A DNA stretch of 44,038 nt from Actinomycetota bacterium (GTDB lineage Bacteria > Actinomycetota > Actinomycetes > Streptosporangiales > Streptosporangiaceae). Position numbers and translations under genes: made by a program. Shown here in pieces: positions 1 through 8,648 of the stretch. The notes beneath the pieces were generated by a model. The model made no database searches. It worked only from the letters and a program-made list of their open reading frames with translations, and had not been told where the DNA came from. How positions within the stretch are numbered: the stretch's first letter is position 1; every line of letters begins with the position of its first letter. The DNA lies in contig JAJPIV010000016.1 in NCBI GenBank assembly GCA_021324595.1, forward strand, positions 1 through 44,038, given 5' to 3'.

Positions 1-66
1 CCGGCCACCGCCGCCGCCCGGATCACCCGCGTCCTGCGCGCCCGCGCCGAGCCCGCCCACGGCTGA
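1..66 (+). CDS. 3' end of an unidentified gene (partial)
   Basis: Frame 1 is open from the window edge and ends with TGA at 64-66, giving a 21-residue Ala/Arg-rich tail (ending RAEPAHG). It would converge on the small membrane gene at 223-504. Too little is visible to name a family. The call rests only on an open frame that ends at a stop, in a region where open frames are common by chance, so it may not be coding. The stop lies inside a 15-bp direct repeat. Confidence 0.3.
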   Translation, partial: PATAAARITRVLRARAEPAHG

Positions 67-84
67 CCAGCCCGCCCACGGCTG
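51..84. repeat. 15-bp direct repeat, period 19
   Basis: GCCCGCCCACGGCTG occurs at 51-65 and again at 70-84. The first copy contains the end of the partial frame above. It looks like a small local duplication just past a gene end. Confidence 0.6.
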
Positions 85-222
85 GCCGGGCCGGCGGCGG
101 CCGCCCCTGGGCCTCTCGCGGGCGGAGCACAGCAGCCAGCGGCGGGAGCCGCTCTCCGGAGTCGGTGCCCTGGGCCAGCCGACGGCCGCGATCCCGGTCT
201 CCCCCGCGCCGCGTCAGCCGCG

Positions 223-504
223 TCAGCTACCGGTGCGCCTCCCGCCCCCGCGCCTCGCCACGTCCGTGCCCGGCACCCGTGCGCCGTCCTCCGCCCGGGC
301 AGCCGTATCGGGCGTATCGGGCCGGGCCGATTCCGCCCGGGCCGCCGCCTCCGCCTCCTCCCGCGCGGCCATCGCGACCTTGCGCAGGTGCTTGGCCATG
401 GACCGGAACACGAAGACTAGCACCACGCCCATGCCGAAGATCACGAGGAAAGCGGTCGTCCCCGGCTGAACGAGCAGGCCGGACGACGCGGCGAGCACGG
501 TCAC
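223..504 (-). CDS. Small single-helix membrane protein downstream of mca
   Basis: A 93-residue protein. Residues about 17-34 form one hydrophobic membrane segment, followed by a basic stretch (FRSMAKHLRKV) and an Ala/Glu-rich, probably helical, then disordered tail. The GTG start overlaps the mca stop by four bases (GTGA at 501-504), so translation is probably coupled. Mycobacteria carry a small membrane protein at the same place (Rv1083, next to the mca gene Rv1082), and I assign homology on position and shape only. The function is unknown. It could anchor or assist Mca, but nothing in the sequence shows that. Confidence 0.8.
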   Translation of the reverse strand: MTVLAASSGLLVQPGTTAFLVIFGMGVVLVFVFRSMAKHLRKVAMAAREEAEAAARAESARPDTPDTAARAEDGARVPGTDVARRGGGRRTGS

Positions 505-1427
505 ATCCGTACCTTCTCTCGGATCCCGGCGAACAGGTCGTCCTCTGGCAGGTCGGCATCCACCAGCGACCTAGCCAGATGATAGTCCTCGGTCGGCCAT
601 GCCTCCTGCTGCACGTCGAGGGGGCACGCGAACCACGACCCGTGCGGGTCAACCTGGGTGGCGTGGGCGAGCAGGGCCCGGTCGCGGATCGCGAAGTGCT
701 CGGCGCACCGCACCCTCGTCGTGATCTCCAGGGCGAGGCGCCGAGGATCAGCGGCGTCGGCCAGGCGCTCGGCGTAGGGCGACTCCAGCCCGCGCGCGAG
801 CATCGCGTCGTGCAGTGCCTGGAACCTGGCGCGGTGAAAGGACACGAAGTAGTACAGCTTGAGCGGCTGCCAGGGCTCTCCGCATCCGGCGTATCGATCC
901 GGGTCGGCTGCCGCCTCGAACGCCTCCACGCTGACCCGGTGAGTCATGACGTGGTCAGGGTGGGGGTAGCCGCCGTTCGGGTCGTAGGTGAGCATCACGT
1001 GCGGCCGGAACTGGCGCACGGCCCGGACAAGCGGACGGGCCGCCACGCCGAGCGGCTGGAGCGCGAAGCAGCCCTCCGGCAGGGGGGGCGGCGGGTCGCC
1101 CTCGGGGAGCCCGGAGTCCACGAAGCCGAGGAACTGCTGGCGCACGCCGAGGATGTCGCGGGCGGCTGCCATCTCGGCTCGCCGGATCGCCGGCAGATCG
1201 GCCCGGACCTCGGGCCGGTCCATGGCCTTATTCAGGATGTCGCCGCGCTCGCCGCCGGTGAGCGTGCACACCATGACCTCCACGCCCTCGCTGACGTAGC
1301 GCGCCATCGTGGCGGCACCCTTGCTCGACTCGTCGTCCGGGTGCGCGTGCACGGCCATCAGGCGCAGCCCGGCGCCCGCCGGTCGCCCGCCCGGCCCGCC
1401 CCCGCGGATGACCCCGCTTGCTGACAT
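501..1427 (-). CDS. mca: Mycothiol S-conjugate amidase Mca
   Basis: About 308 residues. Mca is a zinc enzyme that cleaves mycothiol S-conjugates to a mercapturic acid and glucosaminyl-inositol, a cytoplasmic detoxification step. The PIG-L/LmbE fold shows in AHPDDE near residues 28-33 (metal ligands) and the late NGGYPHPDHVMTH motif. LTGGERGDILNKAM and the long region after the His-rich motif favour Mca over the deacetylase MshB. I start at the ATG at 1427, which has AAGGGGGA about 8 bases upstream; the frame is open to 1463 but that extension has no ribosome site. It is divergent from greA, as in mycobacteria. Confidence 0.9.
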   Translation of the reverse strand: MSASGVIRGGGPGGRPAGAGLRLMAVHAHPDDESSKGAATMARYVSEGVEVMVCTLTGGERGDILNKAMDRPEVRADLPAIRRAEMAAARDILGVRQQFLGFVDSGLPEGDPPPPLPEGCFALQPLGVAARPLVRAVRQFRPHVMLTYDPNGGYPHPDHVMTHRVSVEAFEAAADPDRYAGCGEPWQPLKLYYFVSFHRARFQALHDAMLARGLESPYAERLADAADPRRLALEITTRVRCAEHFAIRDRALLAHATQVDPHGSWFACPLDVQQEAWPTEDYHLARSLVDADLPEDDLFAGIREKVRM

Positions 1428-1821
1428 GGCACGATCCCCCTTGCCGCGGTCAAGACGACCCATCGCCTCCCGGCCGCACGGTGAACGGCCCGCGCGATCA
1501 GGCAGGCGCCGGCTGACTCAACAAGCCGGGCGGGGCCGGACATTCCGGGGCGCAACGCCAGCCGGCTGGCCCGGCCCGCACCGGCACGCTAGCGTCTCCA
1601 CGCCCGCGGCGCTCGCCGCCTCGCGGAACCCCACGCCCGATGGCCCTGGTGCCGGCCAGATGCGACGACGACGGCTTCCCCCGCCGGCAGGCGCCTCCCC
1701 GGGCCGCTGGCACCGCGGCCGGGGAGCCGGCGCCGCCGAGCCCGGAAGGAGCCTCGCTGATGTGCCCGACATGGACCCGCTGGCTGGTCGGGACCTCGCT
1801 CACATGCTTGAAAATTCTCCG

Positions 1822-1839
1822 TCAACTGCAGCTAGTTGA
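1822..1839. promoter_or_regulatory. Inverted repeat upstream of the greA promoter
   Basis: TCAACT (1822-1827) and AGTTGA (1834-1839) are perfect inverted arms around a 6-bp centre. They lie 6 bp upstream of the TTGACT -35-like box, where an operator or activator site would be. The binding protein is unknown. Confidence 0.4.
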
Positions 1840-1845
1840 AAGACC

Positions 1846-1875
1846 TTGACTCGACAAAGTAACCTCGACAGATTA
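1846..1875 (+). promoter_or_regulatory. Likely greA promoter
   Basis: TTGACT at 1846-1851 matches a vegetative -35 box. A weak -10 (CAGATT, 1869-1874) follows at a 17-bp spacing. It stands in the only AT-richer stretch before greA, and the predicted leader would be about 60 nt. Confidence 0.5.
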
Positions 1876-1942
1876 CCCCCACACGCGGGCCGCGTGCGGC
1901 CCGGCGGAGTAAGGCTCCGCACAGCGGATGCGAGGAGTGCTT

Positions 1943-2443
1943 GTGACCGAGACCCGCGACGACACCGTCACCTGGCTCACCCAGGAGGCGTACGACCGGC
2001 TCAAGGCCGAGCTCGACTACCTCACCGGCCAGGGCAGGATCGACATCGCCAAGAAGATCGAGGCAGCTCGAGAAGAGGGTGACCTCTCGGAGAACGGCGG
2101 GTATCACGCCGCCAAGGAGGAGCAGGGCAAGCAGGAGGCGCGAATCCGCCAGATCACCCATATCCTGACGCATTCGCGCGTCGGGGAGCCCCCCAGGACG
2201 GACGGGATCGTGGGGCCGGGCATGACGGTCACCGTCCGGTTCGAGGGCGAGGACGCCGAGGAGACCTTCCTGCTCGCCTCCCGCGAGGAGACCGGCGCCC
2301 CGATCAACGTCTACTCGCCGCGGTCCCCGCTCGGCAGCGCGATCACGGGCAAGAAGGTGGGCGAGACGGCCAGCTACACGCTCCCGAACGGCCGGTCGTC
2401 CACCGTGGAGATCATCGACGCGGTGCCCTACGCCGGGATGTAG
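1943..2443 (+). CDS. greA: Transcription elongation factor GreA
   Basis: 166 residues. GreA enters the RNA polymerase secondary channel and stimulates cleavage of backtracked RNA. An N-terminal coiled coil carries the family signature EAAREEGDLSENGGYHAAKEEQ with the acidic tip residues, and the C-terminal FKBP-like domain ends in DAVPYAGM. I start at GTG 1943 because GAGGAG lies 5 bases upstream; an in-frame ATG at 1928 precedes that ribosome site and is less likely. Length and ends match actinobacterial GreA. It is divergent from mca and convergent with the MFS exporter. Confidence 0.95.
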   Translation: MTETRDDTVTWLTQEAYDRLKAELDYLTGQGRIDIAKKIEAAREEGDLSENGGYHAAKEEQGKQEARIRQITHILTHSRVGEPPRTDGIVGPGMTVTVRFEGEDAEETFLLASREETGAPINVYSPRSPLGSAITGKKVGETASYTLPNGRSSTVEIIDAVPYAGM

Positions 2444-2497
2444 CGGGCCGCCCGGGCAGCTGCCGGCAGCGCCGGGCGCCCCGGTGCTGCGCGTGCC

Positions 2498-4069
2498 TCA
2501 GGGCACGAGTTCGGGCTTGGCCTGCCGCGGCGACCCGCTGGTGACGCCCGGGCCGCTGCGCAGCGGGATCTCCTTGACCAGCCAGCCGAGCAGGAACACC
2601 AGCACGGCGCCCGGCACCGCCCAGTGGAACACGGTCTCGATCCCGTGGCTGATGCTGTAGTACGCCGCGGAGCGCACCGCCGGCGGCAGGTGCCGGATGG
2701 TAGTCGGGTTGAACTGGCCGTTCATCGAGCCGACCGGGATCCCCGGGAGCCGTGCGCTCATCGCGCTGCGCAGCGCCCTGGTGAAGACCACGCCGAAGAT
2801 GGAGACGCCGATCGAGCCGCCGATCTGCTGGAAGAACGAGCGGGAGCTGCTGGCCACCCCCATGTCCCTCGGGTCCACGCTGTTCTGCGCGATAAGCGTC
2901 GTGATCTGCATCAGGAAGCCCATCCCGATCCCGAACACGAGGAAGAACGCCATGGAGGTCAGGCGCGAGGTGCCGACCCCCAGCGTGCCCAGCAGGAACA
3001 TGCCGCCGGTCATGATCGCCGCGCCGATGATCGGCAGCGCCTTGTACCGGCCGGTCCGCACCATGACCTGGCCGGCGATCAGCGAGGTGAGGGTGGATCC
3101 GAGCATCATCGGGATCAGCAGCAGCCCGCTGACTGTGGGCGAGGCGGACTGCACCGTCTGCTGGTAGAGCGGCAGGAACGTCATCGCGCCGAACATCACC
3201 AGGCCGAGCAGGAAGCTCATGCCGCTGGCCAGCGAGAAGTTCCGGTTCCTGAACACGTGCATGGGCAGGACCGGCTCGCTGGCCCGCCGCTCGGCCCAGA
3301 TGAACGCGGCCACGGCCGCGGCCGCGAGCACGATCAGCGAGATGATCAGCGGAGAGCCCCACGCGTACTGGATCCCGCCCCAGGTCGTGACCAGCACGAT
3401 CGAGGTCGCCGCGATCGCGAGCACGGCGGCGCCGAGGTAGTCGATCCGGTGTGAGATCTTGTGCCGCGGCAGGTGCAGGGTCGCGATGATGTAGGCGAGC
3501 GCGGCGCCGCCCACGGGCATGTTGATGTAGAAGATCCACCGCCAGGAGAGGCTGTCGGTGATGTAGCCGCCGACGAGCGGACCGGCGATCATCGCCACCA
3601 TCATCGCGGCCATCATGTAGCCGACGTACTGGCCGCGCTCGCGGGGCGAGACCATGTCGCCGATCGTGGCGATGGCCCCGACCATCAGGCCGCCGGCGCC
3701 GAGTCCCTGCAGCGCGCGGAACGCGATCAGCTCCCCCATCGAGTGCGAGAGCCCGGACAGGGCCGAGCCGGCCAGGAAGATCACGATGGCGGCCACCAGC
3801 AGCCGCTTGCGCCCGTACAGGTCGCCGAGCTTGCCGTAGAGCGGCGTGGTGATCGTGGCGGCGAGCACGTAGGCGGTGACCACCCAGGACAGGTGGCTCA
3901 GCCCCCCGAGGTCACCGACGATCCGCGGCAGCGCGGTGGAGACGACGAGCTGGTCGAGCATCGCGAGCATGAGCGTGAGCAGCAGCCCGGGCAGCACTAT
4001 CAGCACATCGCGCCTGCGCCCGAACGCCGCCGGCCCCTGCTCGCCCGTGACCGTACGTGATTCCGTCAT
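2498..4069 (-). CDS. MFS drug exporter, DHA2 (EmrB/QacA) family
   Basis: 523 residues with about 14 membrane segments, the usual size of this proton-coupled efflux family. Visible signatures are DQLVVSTALPRI in helix 1 (DHA2 type), motif A GKLGDLYGRKR in the first cytoplasmic loop, and motif C-like AGPLVGGYITD before SWRWIFYINMPVG. The substrate cannot be read from sequence. The start has AGGGACGGGG just upstream. A tetR-type gene is divergent across a 183-bp gap with operator-like repeats, the usual arrangement for a locally repressed efflux pump induced by its substrate. Confidence 0.93.
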   Translation of the reverse strand: MTESRTVTGEQGPAAFGRRRDVLIVLPGLLLTLMLAMLDQLVVSTALPRIVGDLGGLSHLSWVVTAYVLAATITTPLYGKLGDLYGRKRLLVAAIVIFLAGSALSGLSHSMGELIAFRALQGLGAGGLMVGAIATIGDMVSPRERGQYVGYMMAAMMVAMIAGPLVGGYITDSLSWRWIFYINMPVGGAALAYIIATLHLPRHKISHRIDYLGAAVLAIAATSIVLVTTWGGIQYAWGSPLIISLIVLAAAAVAAFIWAERRASEPVLPMHVFRNRNFSLASGMSFLLGLVMFGAMTFLPLYQQTVQSASPTVSGLLLIPMMLGSTLTSLIAGQVMVRTGRYKALPIIGAAIMTGGMFLLGTLGVGTSRLTSMAFFLVFGIGMGFLMQITTLIAQNSVDPRDMGVASSSRSFFQQIGGSIGVSIFGVVFTRALRSAMSARLPGIPVGSMNGQFNPTTIRHLPPAVRSAAYYSISHGIETVFHWAVPGAVLVFLLGWLVKEIPLRSGPGVTSGSPRQAKPELVP

Positions 4070-4130
4070 GACCCCGTCCCTGGTGATCGCCGCTCCCGGA
4101 AGCCTACCCGCCGGCCTTGGAACCTACCTG

Positions 4131-4204
4131 CCGACCGGCTAGTATCGTGACCAGGCAGCAGGATAGGCCGAGAACTAACCGGTCGTCAAGTAAGTAAGTA
4201 TAAT
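4131..4204. promoter_or_regulatory. Divergent promoters and operator-like repeats of the MFS/tetR pair
   Basis: CCGACCGGCTAGT (4131-4143) and ACTAACCGGTCGT (4174-4186) are inverted copies matching at 11 of 13 positions. A perfect plus-strand -10 TATAAT lies at 4199-4204 before tetR, preceded by the tandem AAGTAAGTAAGTA. On the minus strand TTGACG (4189-4184) is a possible -35 for the exporter and overlaps the right arm. The layout suits a TetR dimer blocking both promoters. Confidence 0.55.
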
Positions 4205-4252
4205 GACTGAGAGGCCGGACGGCACCGCGGCGGCGCGGGCACCGGCACGACG

Positions 4253-4927
4253 GTGAGGCAGGTAGCGGCGACGGTGATGCGCGGCGTGAACGAGACCACG
4301 CAGGTCCATCCACCCGGCGATGGCGCGGCCGAGGCACGCTCGCGCCGCGACACGCGCGCGCGGATCCAGCAGGTCGCGGTCGAGCTGTTCACCGAGCACG
4401 GCTACGACGCGACCTCGCTGCGCGAGATCGCCGAGCGGCTCGACGTGACCAAGGCCGCGCTCTACTACCACTTCAAGTCCAAGGAAGACATCGTGGCGAG
4501 CCTGGTCGAGGACTACTTCGGCCAGATCGATGCCCTGATCGCCTGGGCGCGCGAGCAGCCGCCGAGCGATGAGGTCCGCGGCGAGATCCTCCGCCGGTAC
4601 GTCCGCATCGTGGCCGAGCAGGACCGGGTGCTCCGGATGCTCCATCAGAACCAGGCGGCGGTGCACACCATGGCGGTCGCCAAGCGGCGAGGCGAGCTGT
4701 TCAAGGAGCGGATGCACTCGCTGGTCGACCTGCTGGCCGGCCCCGGGGCGACACTGGAGGAGCGGCTGCGAGCCACCATGACGATCGGCGGGGCCAGCAT
4801 CGGCTGGACCTTCTACGGCGGCCAGGCCGTCGACCGGGAGGAGCTCGGCGCGCTGATCACCTCGCTCGCGTGCGACTTCGCCCGGCTGCCGCGGCCGACC
4901 GCACCAGCGGGACCGCCCGGTAGCTGA
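4253..4927 (+). CDS. TetR-family transcriptional regulator
   Basis: About 224 residues. The N-terminal TetR DNA-binding domain is clear: RIQQVAVELFTEHGYDATSLREIAERLDVTKAALYYHFKSKEDI, residues about 40-85. The C-terminal ligand/dimer half is not family-specific. The start is uncertain: GTG 4253 gives the longest form, and ATG 4277 or GTG 4286 are also possible, all before the domain. It probably represses the divergent exporter. Its last 71 bases overlap the 3' end of the Lrp gene on the other strand, so both C-terminal ends are coded by the same DNA. Confidence 0.9.
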   Translation: MRQVAATVMRGVNETTQVHPPGDGAAEARSRRDTRARIQQVAVELFTEHGYDATSLREIAERLDVTKAALYYHFKSKEDIVASLVEDYFGQIDALIAWAREQPPSDEVRGEILRRYVRIVAEQDRVLRMLHQNQAAVHTMAVAKRRGELFKERMHSLVDLLAGPGATLEERLRATMTIGGASIGWTFYGGQAVDREELGALITSLACDFARLPRPTAPAGPPGS

Positions 4928-5348
4928 CCTCGGTGGCCAGCGCGATGACCGTGGAGGTGCGGACCACCCCGGGCACCGTCACGATCGCGTCGATGACGCG
5001 CTGCAGGTCCGCGTTGGTCCGGGCGACCACCCGGCAGAGCATGTCGCCGCCGCCCGTGATCGTGTGCGCCTCCAGGATCTCGTCGATCATCGCGAGCCGC
5101 CGGGCCACCGGCTCGCGGCCCCCGGGCTGGCTCAGCTCGAGCGTGACGAACGCGGTCACCGCGTAGCCCAGAGCCGCCGGGTCGATGTCCGGGCCGAAGC
5201 CGGTGATCACGCCCCTCTCGGTCAGCCGGTCGAGCCGGGCCTGGACGGTGCCACGGGCCACGCCGAGGCGGCGGGACGCCTCAAGGATACCCACCCGCGG
5301 CTCGGCCGCGAGGAGCTCGACCAGGCGGGCGTCCAGCTCGTCGATCAT
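4857..5348 (-). CDS. Lrp/AsnC-family transcriptional regulator
   Basis: 163 residues. An N-terminal winged HTH (MIDELDARLVELLAAEPRVGILEASRRLGVARGTVQARLDRL) is followed by a RAM/AsnC effector domain containing EAHTITGGGDMLCRVVA. I start at ATG 5348, with GAGAGGAC upstream; the frame runs further but without domain content. It is divergent from 4-hydroxyphenylpyruvate dioxygenase, so a role in aromatic amino acid catabolism with Tyr, Phe or a keto acid as effector is a reasonable inference. Its 3' end overlaps tetR by 71 bp. Confidence 0.92.
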   Translation of the reverse strand: MIDELDARLVELLAAEPRVGILEASRRLGVARGTVQARLDRLTERGVITGFGPDIDPAALGYAVTAFVTLELSQPGGREPVARRLAMIDEILEAHTITGGGDMLCRVVARTNADLQRVIDAIVTVPGVVRTSTVIALATEVSYRAVPLVRSAAAAGRSRTRAR

Positions 5349-5464
5349 CGCCGCGTCCTCTCGCGCCACGCCGCGGCGGGCGGCGCCCTCGCACCGTGCC
5401 CAGCCGACGGCGCCCGCAGCGGCTCGGACTGAGCATAGTGCCCAGTGAGAGCCACGGCTGTTGC

Positions 5465-5488
5465 GCATCTTGTTCTCCCGTCAGATGC
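5465..5488. promoter_or_regulatory. Dyad between the Lrp gene and hpd
   Basis: GCATCT (5465-5470) and AGATGC (5483-5488) are perfect inverted arms 12 bp apart, near the middle of the 299-bp divergent region. This could be an Lrp-type operator or an RNA hairpin. No other strong element is seen in 5349-5647 apart from the hpd ribosome site AAGGAG. Confidence 0.4.
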
Positions 5489-5497
5489 TGCCCATGA

Positions 5498-6802
<1,305 letters not shown>

Positions 6803-6826
6803 CTCCGGCCCGCCCGGCGCGCGCCG

Positions 6827-6850
6827 CGCCCGCCGCGGGTGCGGCGGGCG
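6827..6850 (+). terminator. Hairpin downstream of hpd
   Basis: A perfect 10-bp GC stem (6827-6836 with 6841-6850) and a 4-base loop, starting 25 bp past the hpd stop. No U-tract follows, as is common in actinobacteria. Confidence 0.5.
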
Positions 6851-6916
6851 GCGGCAGGACACGGGCCCGCTCCGGCCATTGCCGGCCAAGAATCAGATAC
6901 CCTCAGTGACATTCTG

Positions 6917-7651
6917 ATGACGGTCGGGCATCATGAGTTCGTGGCGGGGGCACGGCAACGGGGGCAGCGGGGACGGCGGCCGGCCGCATGCGGCCACCAG
7001 CCCCCCGGCGCGGTGTCGGCCGCGCGCTGGCGCCGCCTGCTCGGCTACGTGCTCGACTGCCTGGTGATCACGCTGATCACCGGCGCCCTCTGGGGGCGCC
7101 TGGCCTATTCGGTGGTGAGCCAGGCGGGCAACGCGGCAACCGCCCGCCCGCCCGGCGGGCGGGCGGGCATCCCGTGGGCGCACCTGGCCTCCCAGAACGC
7201 TGGCGTGTTCGTGATCGAGCTGGCCGCCACGGCATGCGTCGCGATCGGGTACTACTGGCTGCTCACCAGCTACTGGGGCACCACGATCGGCAAGCGATGC
7301 CTGGGCCTGTGGGTCGCCCGGCTCGACGGCTCCGGGCGGGCGGGGCCCGGCGCCGCCCTCGCCCGCGCGGCCGTGTTCGTGCTGGCCGGATGGGCGGTCG
7401 CGCTGTTCTTCCTCGCGGATAACCTCTGGCTGGTGTGGGACGGGCGCCGGCAGTGCCTGCACGACAAGATCGCCCGCACGATCGTGATCCGGTCCCGTCC
7501 CCTTCCGCGGGAGTCACCCCGCGCCGGTCCAGTAGCGGTCGCCGGCGACCACGAGCGCGGCGGCGCCGATGAGCCCCGCGTGCTGGCCGAGCGCGGCGGG
7601 CACGACCTGGACCCGGCGCGCGAACTCGAGCCCGGTGTGCGCTCTCAGTGA
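6917..7651 (+). CDS. RDD-family membrane protein
   Basis: About 244 residues from ATG 6917; the start is uncertain and GTG 6941 is another option. The RDD pattern is clear: RWRRLLGYVLDCLVITLI in the first helix (about 38-60), a second hydrophobic segment (about 95-117) followed by GTTIGKRCLGLWV, then a third (about 152-168) followed by WDGRRQCLHDKIARTIVI. RDD proteins are small integral membrane proteins, some suggested to be ion antiporters; the role here is unknown. The last ~50 residues look non-conserved, and the final 138 bp run antisense through the 3' end of the ROK gene. A strong palindrome (7140-7166) codes the loop after helix 1. Confidence 0.8.
   Translation: MTVGHHEFVAGARQRGQRGRRPAACGHQPPGAVSAARWRRLLGYVLDCLVITLITGALWGRLAYSVVSQAGNAATARPPGGRAGIPWAHLASQNAGVFVIELAATACVAIGYYWLLTSYWGTTIGKRCLGLWVARLDGSGRAGPGAALARAAVFVLAGWAVALFFLADNLWLVWDGRRQCLHDKIARTIVIRSRPLPRESPRAGPVAVAGDHERGGADEPRVLAERGGHDLDPARELEPGVRSQ
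7140..7166. repeat. 12-bp-arm palindrome inside the RDD gene
   Basis: Positions 7140-7151 and 7155-7166 are perfectly complementary around a 3-base centre (alternating GCCC and GGGC). It codes a Pro/Gly/Arg loop (residues about 76-84) between the first two membrane segments. Confidence 0.7.
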
Positions 7652-8485
7652 CTCCTGCAGCGAGTCGAAGAGCAGGGCGCCGGCCTGGGAGAGCCCGCCG
7701 CCGACCGCGACGACCTCCAGGTCGCACAGGTTGGTCGCGGAGGCGATCGCGATTCCGAGCGCCCGGCCGGCCCGCCGCAGCGCAGCCCGGCCGACCGGGT
7801 GCCCCAGCGCCGCGTCGGCGGCCAGGTCCCGGGCGGTCACATCGGCCTGCCCGGGCCGCCAGCCCTGCCGCTGCGCCCACGCGGCCAGCGCCGGGCCGCG
7901 GGCGATTGCCTCCAGGCAGCCCCGCGCGCCGCACCCGCAGAGCGGCCCGTCCTCCGGTTCCACCACCACGTGACCGATGTGCCCGGCGTTCCCCGACGCG
8001 CCGTCGATCAGCCGGCCGCCGAGGATCAGCCCGCCGCCCACCCCGGTGGAGACCACCACGCCCAGCATGCTCCGCTTGCCCCGGCCCGCACCGCGCCAGT
8101 GCTCCCCCACGGCCATGCAGATCGCGTCGTTGTGGACCCGCACCATCAGGCTGCCGCCGCCGAAGCGGGCGGCGAGCCGGTCCCGCAGCGGGAACCGGCG
8201 CCAGGCGGGGATGTTGAGCGGCGACACCAGCCCGGACGGCCAGTCCATCGGGCCGCCGCAGCCGCAGCCGATCCCGGCCAGCCCCGCCGGGTCACCCACC
8301 TTGGCGCTGGCGAGCACGCCCACCAGCAAGGACTCCAGCACCCGCCACAGTCCCTCGGCGTCGGCATCGCCGGCGGGCGTGGCCACCTGAGCCCAGGTGA
8401 CCAGCCGACCGCCGGGCTCGGCCACCCCCGCGGCCATCTTCGTCCCGCCGATGTCGATGACCAGGACCGGCCCGCCCTCTGCCAT
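7514..8485 (-). CDS. ROK-family sugar kinase (glucokinase-like)
   Basis: About 323 residues. The phosphate-binding motif VIDIGGTKMAAGV is at the N-terminus. The ROK signature follows: GVVVSTGVGGGLILGGRLIDGASGNAGHIGH, then the zinc-binding CGCGARGCLE. There is no N-terminal winged helix, so this is a kinase rather than a ROK repressor; ATP-dependent phosphorylation of glucose or a related sugar is the family activity. I start at ATG 8485 with GGGAGG upstream; the 22-codon extension to 8551 lacks support. Its 3' end overlaps the RDD gene on the opposite strand. Confidence 0.9.
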   Translation of the reverse strand: MAEGGPVLVIDIGGTKMAAGVAEPGGRLVTWAQVATPAGDADAEGLWRVLESLLVGVLASAKVGDPAGLAGIGCGCGGPMDWPSGLVSPLNIPAWRRFPLRDRLAARFGGGSLMVRVHNDAICMAVGEHWRGAGRGKRSMLGVVVSTGVGGGLILGGRLIDGASGNAGHIGHVVVEPEDGPLCGCGARGCLEAIARGPALAAWAQRQGWRPGQADVTARDLAADAALGHPVGRAALRRAGRALGIAIASATNLCDLEVVAVGGGLSQAGALLFDSLQESLRAHTGLEFARRVQVVPAALGQHAGLIGAAALVVAGDRYWTGAG

Positions 8486-8636
8486 GTCGCGCCTCCCGGG
8501 ATGCGGACCACGCCACCGTGGACATAGTGTCGCAGCGCGGCCGCGTGGCACCCGGGAAGGCGCTGATCAGCACCGCGCCGGCCCGGGCGCGGCCGGGAAC
8601 GCCCGGCGCCCGTTCGCGCGGCCCGCTGGGCGCGGA

Positions 8637-8642
8637 TAGTGT
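8637..8642 (+). promoter_or_regulatory. -10 box for a leaderless AAA+ gene transcript
   Basis: TAGTGT is followed after 6 bases by GTG 8649. There is no Shine-Dalgarno sequence before the start, so a transcript starting at or next to the start codon is likely. Confidence 0.45.
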
Positions 8643-8648
8643 CGAATG

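Larger units (their letters stand above)
1428..1942. other. mca-greA divergent intergenic region
   Basis: About 515 bp with no convincing gene. In mycobacteria a small DUF4307-type membrane gene (Rv1081c) lies between greA and mca. I looked for a membrane-protein frame here on both strands and found none, so it seems to be absent. The region holds a 10-bp palindrome (ACGCTAGCGT, 1586-1595) on the mca side and, near greA, a dyad and a promoter-like sequence listed separately. Base composition drops in GC only in the last 130 bp. Confidence 0.5.

Noticed and set aside
1498-1803. Possible small gene (DUF4307-like) between mca and greA
   Set aside because: Frames here have no membrane segment, no ribosome site and Arg/Pro-rich composition.
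2444-2497. Terminator between greA and the MFS gene
   Set aside because: GGCAGCTGCC and nearby GC dyads exist, but no single stem clearly stands out in this short gap.
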